The notes under the pieces were generated by a model, which worked only from the letters and a program-made list of their open reading frames with translations, ran no database searches and was not told the DNA's origin. The position numbers and the translations under genes are program-made. Positions 44,927 through 53,550 of a stretch of DNA of 64,000 nt are shown here, piece by piece; position 1 is the first letter of the stretch, and each line of letters starts with the position of its first letter. Source of the DNA: an uncultured Pelagimonas sp. (GTDB taxonomy: Bacteria; Pseudomonadota; Alphaproteobacteria; Rhodobacterales; Rhodobacteraceae). The DNA is taken from the NCBI RefSeq assembly GCF_947498515.1, contig NZ_CANMKO010000001.1, forward strand, positions 558,001 through 622,000. The letters are read 5' to 3'.

Positions 44927-46894
44927 TTATCCGGATTTTGGCAGGGCAAGGGAGAAGCAAGTGCCTTTGCCCGGCGTGGATGTGACGGTTAGGGTCATGT
45001 CATTTTCTTCGGCAAGGGCAAAGCACACCGACAGGCCCAAACCATGACCTTGGGATGTGTCGCCCTTGGCATAGGCTTGGCGAAACTTTGCGATGTCCTC
45101 GTTGTTCATACCCGGACCGCTATCAACGACCAAAATCCGCAGCGGATCACCGCGCCGGACCCCAACCAAAACAGCCCCCCGATCGGTGTATTTCAACGCG
45201 TTGGACACCAAGTTCGTGACAATCCGCATCAAGGCGATGGGCGCGGCGTTGGTTTGCGCCGTGCTCGGGATCACCCGCAGACCTAGGCCCTTGGCCTGCG
45301 CTTCGCCTTCAAACATTTGTTCAACCGTGCCTAGCGGTACGAAAAGCGCATAGGTTTCGGGTTTTGCATCCTCGAATGTCTCGTCGTCTGGTGCGTCCTC
45401 GACGCTCTCATCGACATAACCGGTGGCCAGCGAGTTGAGATAATCAAAGGCCTCGTTCAACCGCGATTTGATCTCGGGTTTCATATCCGAGGCGAGGCCA
45501 TCAAAGGTCATACGCAACGACATCAATGGTTGGCGCAAGTCATGTGATGCGGTTGCAAGTTGGCGCTGCCGCAGCGCCGCTAATTCGCGGGCGCGGGTGT
45601 AATTCCGTTCCGTTTCAAGGAGGTTCCGGCTTGTTTCGGCTTCTGCTTTGAGGGCCTCCACACGCGCCTCGACCGCTTGCAAATGTCGTTTTCGCAAGGC
45701 CATTACATTGGCGGTCAAGACCGTCATTGTGGCCAAAAGCAACGCCGAGAACACCAAACGCATGGCCATCGGCGCGTCCAACCAACGCCCACCAAAGCCG
45801 CCCACAACCAATGCGATCACGGCAACGGCCCCGAGAACAGCCAGTCCAGAGAGCCAAACCACGCCAACCGGCGGCGCGATTTCGTCTTGGGCAAAGACCT
45901 TGGCCGACATCACGTTGGCCGCCAACATCACCCCGATCAAACCATAGGACAAGATCGCCGACATCGGGCCGGGGACGAAAACCGCGAGGACAAACCCCGC
46001 CAATGACAACAAAGACAGGCCTGCCACCACCCGTCCCATTCGCGGGGCTTTGCGGGCCATGCCGACCCCGGCGACGATGAACCCAGCGCCAGACAAAGCA
46101 AACAACAAACCAAACCCAATGCTTGGGCCATATTCTGGATTTTGAGGATAGAGCACGCGAAACAACAACCCATCCACAAACCCAATCACCGCCAAAAATA
46201 CCAAGAACAATAAGGAGTTCCACACGCCCAAGGCGTTTCGCATGGCGGCCTGAAATCCGAAAAAGAACACAAGACAACTCAATGCAAAGGAGTAGAAACC
46301 GGTCAGCGACACGCCCCAGCGAAACGAGGCCTCGGCCAGATGATCGGGGCTATGGATTTGCATGCCAAAGTCGGGGAAAGGCCCGGTTTGCACATGCGCC
46401 AAAAGGGTGACCCGTTCCCCAGAGGAAAGGGTAAATTCGGGTGAGCGCAACCGGTTGACCGCATGTTCAACCGGATCAAATGCCTCAAAAATCGAATAGG
46501 TGGTCAGGTTTTCGGTGACCCCGTCCGCACGCACCAAGAACAGCCGAACCCCGCTTGCCAAGGGCGCATCCAAGGTCACGACGAAACGATCATCCGGGCG
46601 GCCATCATCCGGGGCGTCGTTGATGATCTCGACCGCGGCCCAGGTTTCGGGCGAATAATGGGCGCTATAGGATGTGGTTTGAAAACCTGACCTGAAGTGC
46701 CCCTCGCGAAAGGCGGTGATCGCGGTGCTGACCTTTGGGGCCAGCGAGGCCCAATAGCTAAGATCCGGTTCGAGATCTGCGACGTCGTGGCCCGGTTGCA
46801 AAGCAACCAACTGTGCCTGTGCCACCCCGCACCATAGAAAAATCGCAAGCCATGCGGCCAAAACTCTGGGTATCAACCTTTGGGCATGGCACAT
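44927..46894 (-). CDS. Membrane histidine kinase with 7TMR-DISM type sensor
   Basis: A 655-residue sensor kinase. A signal peptide (1-27) precedes an extracytoplasmic beta-rich domain (about 30-185) of the 7TMR-DISM extracellular type, then about seven membrane segments (195-400), a short coiled coil, HisKA with the phosphorylated histidine in ATASHDLRQPL, and the ATPase domain with NLVSNALKYTDRG and GHGLGLSV. The layout suggests that it senses a carbohydrate or other bound ligand outside. It is divergent from the LuxR-type response regulator with only 43 bp between the starts, which strongly pairs them. Confidence 0.9.
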   Translation of the reverse strand: MCHAQRLIPRVLAAWLAIFLWCGVAQAQLVALQPGHDVADLEPDLSYWASLAPKVSTAITAFREGHFRSGFQTTSYSAHYSPETWAAVEIINDAPDDGRPDDRFVVTLDAPLASGVRLFLVRADGVTENLTTYSIFEAFDPVEHAVNRLRSPEFTLSSGERVTLLAHVQTGPFPDFGMQIHSPDHLAEASFRWGVSLTGFYSFALSCLVFFFGFQAAMRNALGVWNSLLFLVFLAVIGFVDGLLFRVLYPQNPEYGPSIGFGLLFALSGAGFIVAGVGMARKAPRMGRVVAGLSLLSLAGFVLAVFVPGPMSAILSYGLIGVMLAANVMSAKVFAQDEIAPPVGVVWLSGLAVLGAVAVIALVVGGFGGRWLDAPMAMRLVFSALLLATMTVLTANVMALRKRHLQAVEARVEALKAEAETSRNLLETERNYTRARELAALRQRQLATASHDLRQPLMSLRMTFDGLASDMKPEIKSRLNEAFDYLNSLATGYVDESVEDAPDDETFEDAKPETYALFVPLGTVEQMFEGEAQAKGLGLRVIPSTAQTNAAPIALMRIVTNLVSNALKYTDRGAVLVGVRRGDPLRILVVDSGPGMNNEDIAKFRQAYAKGDTSQGHGLGLSVCFALAEENDMTLTVTSTPGKGTCFSLALPKSG

Positions 46895-46937
46895 TTCGAA
46901 AAGACCTTTGAGGGAATGCCAGCATGAAAGGGCGTGA

Positions 46938-47594
46938 ATGAAAGAGCGTGGGAAATACTATGCCGTCGTCGCGGACGATCATGCAATAGTGCGCAGCGGA
47001 TTGCGCGGTGCGCTTGAAACGCCGGGGCAAATCGAAGCCTCTGGGGTTGAGGTGGTTGGTGAGGCCGAGAACGGTTTGGAAGCCATCGCAATGGCCCGTC
47101 AGCACAAACCCGACCTGTTGCTTTTGGATGTGCAAATGCCATTGGCCGGCGGTGTCGAAGTGGTGGTTGAGGTGCGCCGTTGGAGCCCGGACACCAAGAT
47201 TGTTGTGCTCACCGGGGTCACGGCCTTGGGGATGATCAAGGCGTTGGTCGATAGTGGCATTGACGGGCTGTTTTCCAAGGGCGACGACAATCAAGAACTC
47301 TATACCCGATTGCCCGGAATTCTGCGTGGGCAGCGCCATATTGCCAATCGGTTTGTCGAAGCTCTCAGAGATGAACCAGAGGCGGTGCAATTGACCGCCC
47401 GCGAACGGCAAATGCTCAACATGATTTTGGCGGGGCATGCCAACAAGGAGATCGCCGAGATTTTGGGGATCAGTGCCAAGACCGTCGACAAACACCGCAC
47501 CAGCATGATGCAAAAGCTAAAGGTGCATTCCGTGCCGCAGTTGATGGCCTATGCCCTGCGCGAAGGGTTGGTCGATCCCGCGTCTGAGCTTTAA
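46938..47594 (+). CDS. LuxR/NarL-family response regulator paired with the 7TM kinase
   Basis: A 218-residue regulator with a receiver (DD at 13-14, Asp64 in LLLDVQMPLAGG) and a LuxR-type helix-turn-helix (about 150-205, LTARERQMLNMI, AKTVDKHRTSMMQKL). AAAGGG precedes the ATG at 46938. It is divergent from the kinase, 43 bp apart. Exported-protein genes lie on both sides, so they are the natural candidates for its regulon, though no shared operator was proven. Confidence 0.92.
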   Translation: MKERGKYYAVVADDHAIVRSGLRGALETPGQIEASGVEVVGEAENGLEAIAMARQHKPDLLLLDVQMPLAGGVEVVVEVRRWSPDTKIVVLTGVTALGMIKALVDSGIDGLFSKGDDNQELYTRLPGILRGQRHIANRFVEALRDEPEAVQLTARERQMLNMILAGHANKEIAEILGISAKTVDKHRTSMMQKLKVHSVPQLMAYALREGLVDPASEL

Positions 47595-47685
47595 TTGGGG
47601 GATCGGCCCCATAGGCCGGGGCGTTTAGGACCGGTACCTTGGTGGGAGACGACATCCCATGATGTTGCCGATCAAGGAGACATAC

Positions 47686-48135
47686 ATGCCCGCGCCCAAA
47701 CTTCACGTCGCAATAGCGCTGCTTTGTGCCCTCGTCTCCCCCGGATTAGGCAAGGCCCAAGATAGCGATATGCTGTCCTTTCATAGCGCCGCTGGGGATC
47801 AGGTTGATTTGATTGTTGGCATTGAGCGCGGCGTTGGGCCTGCGCGTGATGGCGTGCGATTGTGCTTGGAAAATCCAGCGCAAAACCACAGCGCCAAAGC
47901 GCTGAGCAATCGCCCGGACACGCCACCGGAATTTGTTGTTCCAATTGGTCAGTCCGATTGCCTCACCCTTGCGCCTTTGCGTCAATCTCTGGTGTTTTGG
48001 TCGCGGTCGCCTCATGGGGTGTTTGCCATCTCTATGCTGGCCCCGTTGGATTTGCGTGGTAAGGTTGGGCATGTCTATTACCTGCGCTGGTCCCAAGATG
48101 GCGCGCAAACCCCAACCGATGTCCCGACGAAGTGA
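47686..48135 (+). CDS. Small exported protein of unknown function
   Basis: A 149-residue protein with a Sec signal peptide (MPAPKLHVAIALLCALVSPG, cleavage near KAQ). Two cysteines lie in the mature part (LCLENP and DCLTLAP). The rest is a short beta-rich domain ending in RWSQDGAQTP. No family is recognised. The ATG at 47686 follows AAGGAG by 6 nt, so an ATG 27 bp upstream is not used. It is 10 bp before the EF-hand gene and probably shares a transcript with it. Confidence 0.72.
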   Translation: MPAPKLHVAIALLCALVSPGLGKAQDSDMLSFHSAAGDQVDLIVGIERGVGPARDGVRLCLENPAQNHSAKALSNRPDTPPEFVVPIGQSDCLTLAPLRQSLVFWSRSPHGVFAISMLAPLDLRGKVGHVYYLRWSQDGAQTPTDVPTK

Positions 48136-48145
48136 TGGGTCCAAA

Positions 48146-48454
48146 ATGCTCAAAACAACGCTTGTCACTCTGATTTGTCTTGCCCCTGCAACTTCATATG
48201 CACAGGTGTTTTCGGCGACAGATCAAGAGATTGATGCCTATGTGATCGCGGACCGAAATCAAGATGGGTATCTGTCTCTGACGGAGTTCCGGACCTTTGT
48301 CCAAGCCATGGCCAAGGCCGGGCAACCCACCGCAAAAACCATCCGGACCTTTGGGGCCTATCGCTTTGCTTTTGGCATCGTTGACGTCAACAAAGACAAC
48401 CGTGCGTCTCCTGATGAATTGCGCGCCGCTGATGATGATTATCGCGCGAACTAG
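48146..48454 (+). CDS. Small exported EF-hand protein
   Basis: A 102-residue protein with a signal peptide (about 1-19, cleaved after SYA) and two EF-hand calcium loops: DRNQDGYLSLTEF (a complete loop) and DVNKDNRASPDEL (Asn where Gly is usual at position 6). It is a periplasmic or surface calcium-binding protein. It starts 10 bp after the gene before it. The function is not known. The ribosome site is weak, which suggests translation follows from the upstream gene. Confidence 0.8.
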   Translation: MLKTTLVTLICLAPATSYAQVFSATDQEIDAYVIADRNQDGYLSLTEFRTFVQAMAKAGQPTAKTIRTFGAYRFAFGIVDVNKDNRASPDELRAADDDYRAN

Positions 48455-48592
48455 ATCGACGGTCATGATGACCAAAGAACTGGTGCTCATCCAATGCATT
48501 TGGACCGTCAGTTGAGCAATAGTACGTTTTTTCTTTAGAGATCAGTATCTTGCATTCGTTCCCCGACACAGATGTCGCGCCAACGTGCCCCA

Positions 48593-49522
48593 TCAAATGT
48601 TGCGGGTAGTTTCCAAAATAACATGTTCAGCGAGCGGCGACAGTTCGCGATCCGATCTCGCGATAACAAAGAAGGGGGAGACGCGGATGTCTTCGACAAC
48701 GTCCAATCGCACGACGTTCATGTCCAACGCCGAAACCGTCAGGAGTTCGACAACTTCTTGAGATTGAGGCGCGACGGCGGTCGATTGTTCTAGGAGCGCC
48801 AAGGCGACAAGCAAGGAAGACGTGTTGGTAATTTGTGTTGGCATTAAAACCCTATTGGTTAAAAACGCTGTCTCCACGGCGGCGCGGATGGGGGTGCCGT
48901 GGTCCTGAATGATCCAATCGAACGCCCTCAATTCCTTTAGACGGATTGCTTTTTGAGTGGCCAGCGGGTGATCCTTGTAGGCCAACATTGATACGACTTC
49001 GCTGCGGGCGGGATAGATGCGATAGCTTTGCCTATTATAATCTTGGGCGGGTCTTGCGACGACGAAGTCGAAAATGCCTTCGTCGAGCCCGCGCATCAAT
49101 GAAGCGGATGGGGCGACTTCAATTGTGAACTCGACTTCAGGTCTCTGTTCGCGCAAGGAACGAACCACCGGAACCACAAGACCAACGGCAGGGCCGGTCA
49201 CGGTCCCGATCCGCACCGATCCGGCCCGACCACTTGAAATTTGGGCGACATCCATTTCCAGATTGTCGAAAGCGCGAATGATTTGGCGCGCATGACGCAC
49301 CACCGCGTCGCCAATTGGCGTTGGCACCATCCCTTTGGCATGGCGGGTGAACAGCGGCACGCCGACCAGTTTTTCGATCTCGGCCAACATGCGGGAGGCC
49401 GCGGGTTGAGATAACGCGATTTCATCCGCCGCCGTTTGCAGTTTGCCCGTCAAAGCAACCTGCAAGATAAGGCGAAGATGAATGTTTTTGAGGCGACGGG
49501 CAAAATCCATAGTCTCATGCAT
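48593..49522 (-). CDS. LysR-type regulator of the chvE-gguAB operon (GbpR-like)
   Basis: A 309-residue LysR-family regulator with an N-terminal helix-turn-helix (about 10-68, LQTAADEIALSQPAASRMLAEIE given here in part as ALSQPAASRMLAEIE) and a C-terminal ligand-binding domain. It is divergent from the sugar-binding protein gene, an arrangement known for GbpR and chvE in Agrobacterium and Azospirillum, where it responds to galactose and arabinose. A perfect palindrome overlaps its start region. The start is the ATG at 49522 or the one at 49510. Confidence 0.88.
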   Translation of the reverse strand: MHETMDFARRLKNIHLRLILQVALTGKLQTAADEIALSQPAASRMLAEIEKLVGVPLFTRHAKGMVPTPIGDAVVRHARQIIRAFDNLEMDVAQISSGRAGSVRIGTVTGPAVGLVVPVVRSLREQRPEVEFTIEVAPSASLMRGLDEGIFDFVVARPAQDYNRQSYRIYPARSEVVSMLAYKDHPLATQKAIRLKELRAFDWIIQDHGTPIRAAVETAFLTNRVLMPTQITNTSSLLVALALLEQSTAVAPQSQEVVELLTVSALDMNVVRLDVVEDIRVSPFFVIARSDRELSPLAEHVILETTRNI

Positions 49523-49537
49523 ACCATCTTTGGTATG
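49520..49537. promoter_or_regulatory. Palindromic operator candidate between the LysR gene and chvE
   Basis: CATACCA at 49520-49526 and TGGTATG at 49531-49537 are perfect reverse complements 4 bp apart. It overlaps the first codon of the LysR gene and sits 125 bp before chvE. LysR regulators often bind ATAC-N(7-8)-GTAT sites of this form, so autoregulation and control of chvE are plausible. Confidence 0.5.
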
Positions 49538-49662
49538 TTTTGCGCCAATAAAGAAATTTTATTGTTATGCTTTTTATCGCTAGGCAAGAGAGGAGCCTTA
49601 TCGCTCGCAATAAGGAAACGCGCAGCACGTCTTGGTCAAAGCGCGTATTTTGGGAGGAAATT

Positions 49663-50715
49663 ATGACACTTACACGCCTGCTTACAACAGCAGCAGTGAC
49701 GGCCCTCGTGTCGGGTGCCGCATTCGCTGAAGGTACAATTGGGATTGCAATGCCGACGCAATCGTCTGCCCGCTGGATTTCTGACGGAAACTCTATGGTC
49801 GAGCAGTTCAAAGCTGCTGGCTACGAGACTATCTTGCAATACGCCGAAGACGACATTCCCAACCAACTTGCCCAGATCGAAAACATGATCACCAATGATG
49901 TCGATGTTCTGGTTATTGCGGCGATTGATGGCACGACCCTTTCGAACGCGCTGGAAAATGCGCATTTCGCCGATATCCGTGTTATTGCCTATGATCGTTT
50001 GATCCGCGACAGCGCCTATGTCGATTACTATGCGACATTCGACAATTTCAAAGTCGGCGTTCAGCAGGCGACATCACTTGTGGATGGCCTCTCGGAACGC
50101 TTTGGCGATGGTCCATATAACGTTGAGCTATTCGGCGGATCGCCCGACGACAACAACGCCTATTTCTTTTACAATGGCGCTATGTCGGTGCTTGATCCGT
50201 TGATCGCAGATGGCACGGTCAACATCGTGTCCGGCCAAATGGGCATGGAGACTGTGGGAACGTTGCGCTGGGATGGCGCTGTTGCACAGGCGCGGATGGA
50301 TAACCTGCTGTCTGCTCATTACACCGACGACACGATCCACGGTGTTTTGTCTCCTTATGACGGCTTGTCCATCGGCATCATTTCCTCACTCAAGGGTGTG
50401 GGTTATGGGTCTGGTGATCAGGAGATGCCGATTGTGTCCGGTCAGGACGCAGAGCTTCGCTCGATCAAATCCATGCTTGCCGGGGAGCAATACTCGACCG
50501 TTTTCAAAGACACGCGTGAGCTTGCGCGGGTGACGGTGGGGATGGTTGATGCTCTGCTTGCGGGCGGTGAGCCTGAGATCAACGATACGACCACCTATGA
50601 CAATGGCGTTAAGGTCATTCCGAGCTACCTGCTTGAGCCTGTGTCCGTCGACATGTCCAACTGGAAAGACGTGATTATCGGGTCCGGGTACTACACGATG
50701 GACGAAATCCAGTAA
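49663..50715 (+). CDS. chvE: Periplasmic sugar-binding protein, ChvE/XylF type
   Basis: A 350-residue periplasmic binding protein with a signal peptide cleaved after AFA near residue 22. The fold is that of the ChvE/XylF group of monosaccharide-binding proteins ([40 protein letters not shown]-like region here [13 protein letters not shown], and [10 protein letters not shown]). ChvE homologues bind galactose, arabinose, glucose and related sugars. GGGAGG lies just upstream of the ATG at 49663; a longer in-frame start would bury the signal peptide. It is followed by a stem-loop and the gguA gene. Confidence 0.93.
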   Translation: MTLTRLLTTAAVTALVSGAAFAEGTIGIAMPTQSSARWISDGNSMVEQFKAAGYETILQYAEDDIPNQLAQIENMITNDVDVLVIAAIDGTTLSNALENAHFADIRVIAYDRLIRDSAYVDYYATFDNFKVGVQQATSLVDGLSERFGDGPYNVELFGGSPDDNNAYFFYNGAMSVLDPLIADGTVNIVSGQMGMETVGTLRWDGAVAQARMDNLLSAHYTDDTIHGVLSPYDGLSIGIISSLKGVGYGSGDQEMPIVSGQDAELRSIKSMLAGEQYSTVFKDTRELARVTVGMVDALLAGGEPEINDTTTYDNGVKVIPSYLLEPVSVDMSNWKDVIIGSGYYTMDEIQ

Positions 50716-50730
50716 TCTGGCTCCTCCCCG

Positions 50731-50758
50731 GGTCTGTCCGTTTATGGGCGGGCAGGCC
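50731..50758 (+). other. Intercistronic stem-loop between chvE and gguA
   Basis: GGTCTGTCCG at 50731-50740 pairs with CGGGCAGGCC at 50749-50758, ten pairs including two U-G pairs, with an 8-nt loop. No U-run follows immediately. Such stems protect the message of the binding protein, which is needed in excess, from decay and are common in this place. Confidence 0.55.
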
Positions 50759-50781
50759 TATACCTTTTCGGAGACGAGGTT

Positions 50782-52302
50782 ATGGACGCGTTACTTGAAA
50801 TGCGGGCGATCACCAAGGAATTCCCTGGTGTAAAAGCGCTCGACACGGTCAATTTGGCCGTTCAAAAAGGTGAAATTCACGCCATCTGTGGCGAGAATGG
50901 CGCAGGTAAATCCACCCTCATGAAGGTACTGTCCGGCGTCTATCCGGCGGGCACCTATGACGGCGAAATTCACTATGACGGCGCGCTAGCCGAATTTGAC
51001 GACATCTCGGGGTCTGAGGCGCGTGGTATCATAATTATCCATCAGGAACTGGCGCTTGTGCCGCTTTTGTCGATCGCCGAAAACTTGTTTTTGGGCAACG
51101 AGCGCGCCAAAGGCGGCATCATCGACTGGCGCGACACGAACCGACGCACAGAGGCCTTGTTGCGCAAGGTTGGTCTATCTGAACCGCCAAGCGCCATCGT
51201 CGACAAGTTGGGTGTGGGCAAACAGCAGTTGGTCGAAATTGCCAAGGCGCTTTCCAAAGAGGTTCGCTTGCTGATCCTAGACGAGCCGACGGCCGCACTT
51301 TCAGAAAGTGACAGCCAAGCACTGCTTGATCTGATGCTTGAGCTGAAAGAGCAAGGCGTGACCCAGATCATCATCAGCCACAAGCTAAACGAAGTCCGTC
51401 GCGTGGCCGATACAGTCACCGTAATCCGCGATGGGGCCACGGTGTCGACGATGAATGCTGCCAAAGGTGAGATCACTGAAGACCGCATCGTCAACGATAT
51501 GGTGGGCCGTGACATGGCCGACCGGTATCCCAAACGCGACCGCAAGGCCGGTGATATGTTGTTGGAGATTAAGGATTGGAACGTCTGGCATCCTATCCAC
51601 ACGGAACGCCAGATGATCAAGGACGTGAACCTTGCTGTGCGCGCGGGCGAAGTGGTTGGCATCGCCGGATTAATGGGGGCAGGGCGCACCGAATTGGCCA
51701 TGAGCGTGTTTGGAAAATCCTACGGGCGCAACATTTCTGGTGTGGTCGAGATGCAGGGCAAACCCGTCGACGTCAGCACTGTTAGCAAGGCGATCGGCGC
51801 TGGGCTGGCCTATGTCACAGAAGACCGAAAGTCGCTGGGGCTGGTGCTTGATGAAACTATTCAGCGCAACATAACACTGTCCAATCTTCCCGAGGTGTCG
51901 CGCAATGCGATCTTGAATGAAGGCCGCGAAACCCAGGTCGCCGAACAGTACCGCAAGACCCTCAACATTCGCACGCCAAGCGTGTTTCAGCGTGTCATGA
52001 ACCTGTCCGGAGGCAATCAGCAGAAAGTTGTTTTGTCCAAATGGCTCTTTGCCGAACCAGAGGTTCTGATCTTGGATGAACCCACCCGCGGTATCGACGT
52101 GGGTGCAAAGTTTGAAATCTACGGGATCATCAATGACCTGTCCAAGCAGGGCAAAGGTGTTGTGATGATCTCGTCCGAAATGCCCGAGCTTTTGGGCATG
52201 TGTGATCGCATTTACGTAATGAACGAAGGTGCTTTTGTCGGTGAGTTATCCGCCGATGACGCCAGCCAAGAGCGCATCATGTCGCTCATCGTGACCGAAT
52301 AG
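50782..52302 (+). CDS. gguA: Sugar ABC transporter ATPase GguA
   Basis: A 506-residue protein with two ABC domains, the layout of sugar importers of the XylG/GguA class. Domain 1 has Walker [11 protein letters not shown] (near 39-48), signature GVGKQQL and Walker B LLILDEP. Domain 2 has the variant Walker [11 protein letters not shown] typical of this class, with a complete signature LSGGNQQK and [11 protein letters not shown]. It powers uptake with GguB and ChvE. It is 66 bp after chvE and 11 bp before gguB. Confidence 0.95.
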   Translation: MDALLEMRAITKEFPGVKALDTVNLAVQKGEIHAICGENGAGKSTLMKVLSGVYPAGTYDGEIHYDGALAEFDDISGSEARGIIIIHQELALVPLLSIAENLFLGNERAKGGIIDWRDTNRRTEALLRKVGLSEPPSAIVDKLGVGKQQLVEIAKALSKEVRLLILDEPTAALSESDSQALLDLMLELKEQGVTQIIISHKLNEVRRVADTVTVIRDGATVSTMNAAKGEITEDRIVNDMVGRDMADRYPKRDRKAGDMLLEIKDWNVWHPIHTERQMIKDVNLAVRAGEVVGIAGLMGAGRTELAMSVFGKSYGRNISGVVEMQGKPVDVSTVSKAIGAGLAYVTEDRKSLGLVLDETIQRNITLSNLPEVSRNAILNEGRETQVAEQYRKTLNIRTPSVFQRVMNLSGGNQQKVVLSKWLFAEPEVLILDEPTRGIDVGAKFEIYGIINDLSKQGKGVVMISSEMPELLGMCDRIYVMNEGAFVGELSADDASQERIMSLIVTE

Positions 52303-52313
52303 GAGACCCCAAC

Positions 52314-53549
52314 ATGGACGCAGCAGAACAGAGCGCCAAGACCACCAAGAAGCTTGGGATCGGGGAATATCTCGTGCGGCACATGCGTGAATACGGGCTG
52401 TTGTTTGCCTTGATTGCGATCATGCTCTTCTTTCAGGTGGTGACGAACGGCACACTTCTTAAGCCTGTGAATGTGACCAACCTGTTGTTGCAAAACAGCT
52501 ATATCATCATCATGGCGCTAGGGATGTTGATTGTCATTGTCGCAGGGCACATCGACCTATCGGTGGGGTCGGTGATGGGGTTTGTTGGGGCGTTGGCGGC
52601 GGTGATGATCGTTGAATATGACCAATCCACCGGCGTCACCATTGTTACATGTCTTGTCGCTGGTGGGCTTATCGGCGCGGCGCAGGGGTACTGGATCGCC
52701 TATTGGAGCATCCCGTCCTTTATTGTGACACTGGCGGGCATGCTGGTGTTTCGCGGCCTGTCGCTCTGGCTGCTTGAGGGGCAATCTCTTGGCCCGTTTC
52801 CACGTGAATTTCAGATGATCTCAAACGGATTTGTACCTGATATCGTCCCCCAAAGCGTCTCTGACGCCGTGGCGGGTCTGCTTGGGGTGAAACGCATCAA
52901 TGTGTTGTCGTTGGCCACAGGGATCATTGCCGCCTTTTTGATCACGTGGATGGGGCTCAAGGCCCGTGAGCAGAACCGGGCCCATGGCATCGAACTTGAA
53001 CCCAGCGCGTTTTTCTATGCGCGCATCGGTATCACCTCGCTGGCGCTGATCTTTATCTTCTACAAACTCTCGACCTTTCGGGGCCTGCCTAATGTTTTGC
53101 TGACCATGGGCGTGCTGACGATCATTTACGCCTTTTTCACGGAACGTACAGTTACGGGGCGCCGGATTTATGCCCTTGGCGGCAATGAAAAGGCGGCCAA
53201 GCTGTCTGGTGTAAAGACTGAACGCCTCACGTTTCTGGCCTTTGCCAATATGGGGGTGCTGGCGGCGGCGGCGGGTATGGTGTTTGCGGCGCGCTTGAAC
53301 TCGGCCACTCCAAAGGCTGGCTTTGCCCTTGAGCTGGATGTCATCGCGGCAGTGTTCATCGGCGGGGCGTCAATGTCTGGTGGGGTCGGTCGCATTGTCG
53401 GCGCGGTTGTCGGGGCCTTCCTGATGGGGGTTCTCAACAACGGAATGTCGATCCTTGGTATTGGGATCGACTACCAGCAGGTCATCAAGGGCCTTGTGCT
53501 GCTCGCCGCGGTGATTTTCGACGTCTATAACAAATCAAAGCAGACCTGA
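52314..53549 (+). CDS. gguB: Sugar ABC transporter permease GguB
   Basis: A 411-residue permease of the BPD_transp_2 class (XylH/GguB type). It has an N-terminal cytoplasmic stretch of about 30 residues and about ten membrane segments, with the family segments GHIDLSVGSVMGFVGAL and GGASMSGGVGRIVGA-type motif near the C-terminus. A hydrophilic stretch at about 220-240 (KAREQNRAHGIELEP) is a cytoplasmic loop. AGGAG lies ahead of the ATG. The stop (53547-53549) is followed one base later by the dehydratase start. Confidence 0.94.
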   Translation: MDAAEQSAKTTKKLGIGEYLVRHMREYGLLFALIAIMLFFQVVTNGTLLKPVNVTNLLLQNSYIIIMALGMLIVIVAGHIDLSVGSVMGFVGALAAVMIVEYDQSTGVTIVTCLVAGGLIGAAQGYWIAYWSIPSFIVTLAGMLVFRGLSLWLLEGQSLGPFPREFQMISNGFVPDIVPQSVSDAVAGLLGVKRINVLSLATGIIAAFLITWMGLKAREQNRAHGIELEPSAFFYARIGITSLALIFIFYKLSTFRGLPNVLLTMGVLTIIYAFFTERTVTGRRIYALGGNEKAAKLSGVKTERLTFLAFANMGVLAAAAGMVFAARLNSATPKAGFALELDVIAAVFIGGASMSGGVGRIVGAVVGAFLMGVLNNGMSILGIGIDYQQVIKGLVLLAAVIFDVYNKSKQT

Positions 53550-53550
53550 G

